Below, one piece after another: positions 63,652-64,000 of a stretch of 64,000 nucleotides of DNA. The stretch spans positions 2,501 through 66,500 of the forward strand of contig JANYLJ010000032.1 in the NCBI GenBank assembly GCA_025357945.1, in the 5' to 3' direction. Under the pieces are notes generated by a model, which was given only the letters and a program-made list of their open reading frames with translations, was not told the DNA's origin and searched no databases. A program made the translations under genes and the position numbers. The stretch's first letter is position 1, and each line of letters begins with the position of its first letter. Source of the DNA: Gemmatimonadota bacterium (lineage in GTDB: Bacteria; Gemmatimonadota; Gemmatimonadetes; Gemmatimonadales; GWC2-71-9).

Positions 63652-64000
63652 TCAATCTAGCGGGCCGATCGGTACCATCGACGCCGCCGGGATCCAGCCC
63701 TGGACCGCTACCGAGCCGACCGAACCCGAGACCGCGACCTGGCCCCCGACGAGGACCCAATTCTGGTACCGCCGATCGATGCGGACTCGCGACCAGGCGG
63801 GGAGTTCGCCGACCGCTGTCGTTGCCGGGTGCGGTGAAATGCGCAGCGTCGTGGCGGCGGTGATGAGCACCTGGCCCGGACGCTCGGCCTGCCACCGCAC
63901 GCCAGCCAACGCCAGTGCGCCGGCGCAGAGGCAGCCGGTGGCCCAGGCGGTGCGGCGCCATTGCCTCGCCACCACGATCCACGCGAACAACCAGAAAACC
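63652..64000 (-). CDS. Membrane protein with C-terminal SH3-like domain, partial (BatE-like)
   Basis: Open to the right edge of the window, so its start lies outside. The visible part reads VFWLFAWIVVARQWRRTAW, a further helix (ATGCLCAGALALAGV), then an SH3-like beta domain (LRISPHPATTAVGELPAWSR, VRIDRRYQNWVLVGGQ, GWIPAASMVPIG). Two C-terminal helices followed by SH3 is the layout of BatE-type aerotolerance proteins, but the TPR part would be outside. It precedes mutL by four bases. Confidence 0.65.
   Translation of the reverse strand, partial: VFWLFAWIVVARQWRRTAWATGCLCAGALALAGVRWQAERPGQVLITAATTLRISPHPATTAVGELPAWSRVRIDRRYQNWVLVGGQVAVSGSVGSVAVQGWIPAASMVPIGPLD

Overview
This is a GC-rich, gene-dense bacterial chromosome segment with about 66 protein genes, two tRNA genes and no rRNA, CRISPR array or insertion sequence. 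It encodes lipopolysaccharide-type envelope functions (LpxH-like, LptE-like, heptose adenylyltransferase), GatCAB transamidosome subunits, bacillithiol enzymes (BshA and a YpdA-type reductase), a PEP-CTERM protein and many lipoproteins. That combination fits a Gram-negative-type soil or freshwater bacterium, most likely of the phylum Gemmatimonadota. The phylum is inferred from the gene mix; no marker rRNA is present.

Layout. Bases 1-5591 (minus strand) carry a phenylalanine/tyrosine degradation operon: a TonB-like anchored protein, acetoacetyl-CoA synthetase, phenylalanine hydroxylase, 4-hydroxyphenylpyruvate dioxygenase and the start of homogentisate dioxygenase. 5.7-8.5 kb holds a YpdA-type reductase, a TM2 protein, tRNA-Arg(UCU) and two envelope proteins. 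8.5-10.8 kb is less GC-rich and partly degraded: an MFS transporter, a small coupled ORF, a sugar-nucleotidyltransferase remnant and a 17-base copy of part of tRNA-Pro. 10.8-16.8 kb (minus) is one tightly overlapping operon (thioesterase, HEAT-cyclophilin, lipoprotein, lptE-like, DUF4845-like, rfaE2, rph, rdgB) ending in tRNA-Pro(UGG) and a terminator.

17.5-29.5 kb (minus) is the nusA-infB translation operon, running on into rbfA, truB, ribF, secD, secF, tatD, ridA and murI. It starts from a recognisable promoter followed at once by a terminator-like hairpin. 29.6-33.3 kb holds an NmrA-like protein, a PxKF-type lipoprotein, pgeF and murA. 33.4-34.8 kb is a two-gene plus-strand unit with a phospholipase C-like protein. 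34.8-44.4 kb (minus) is another overlapping operon: lipoprotein, serS, histidine kinase, pcrA, gatC, gatA, gatB and an aminotransferase-V protein. 44.5-47.9 kb (plus) groups a roadblock protein, mannose-1-phosphate guanylyltransferase, an alternate GlmU and a WalJ-like hydrolase. 47.9-51.2 kb has a small secreted protein, a MATE pump, an internally deleted M28 peptidase and a PEP-CTERM protein. groES-groEL follows with a CIRCE-like operator. 54.7-64 kb (minus) is a long operon of mutL, miaA, bshA, uppP, birA, coaX, a UbiA prenyltransferase, membrane proteins and a beta-barrel/NlpC-P60 fusion.

Genes are packed with 1-4 base stop/start overlaps (ATGA, GTGA, TGATG, and CTGA at rfaE2 and truB), so translational coupling seems to be the main way these operons are balanced. 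No single large unknown system is evident. The best leads are the non-AUG starts, the variant CIRCE operator, the nusA leader attenuator, the internally deleted peptidase, the nested inverted repeat beside groEL, the Cys-to-Asp MurA and several unusual domain fusions.
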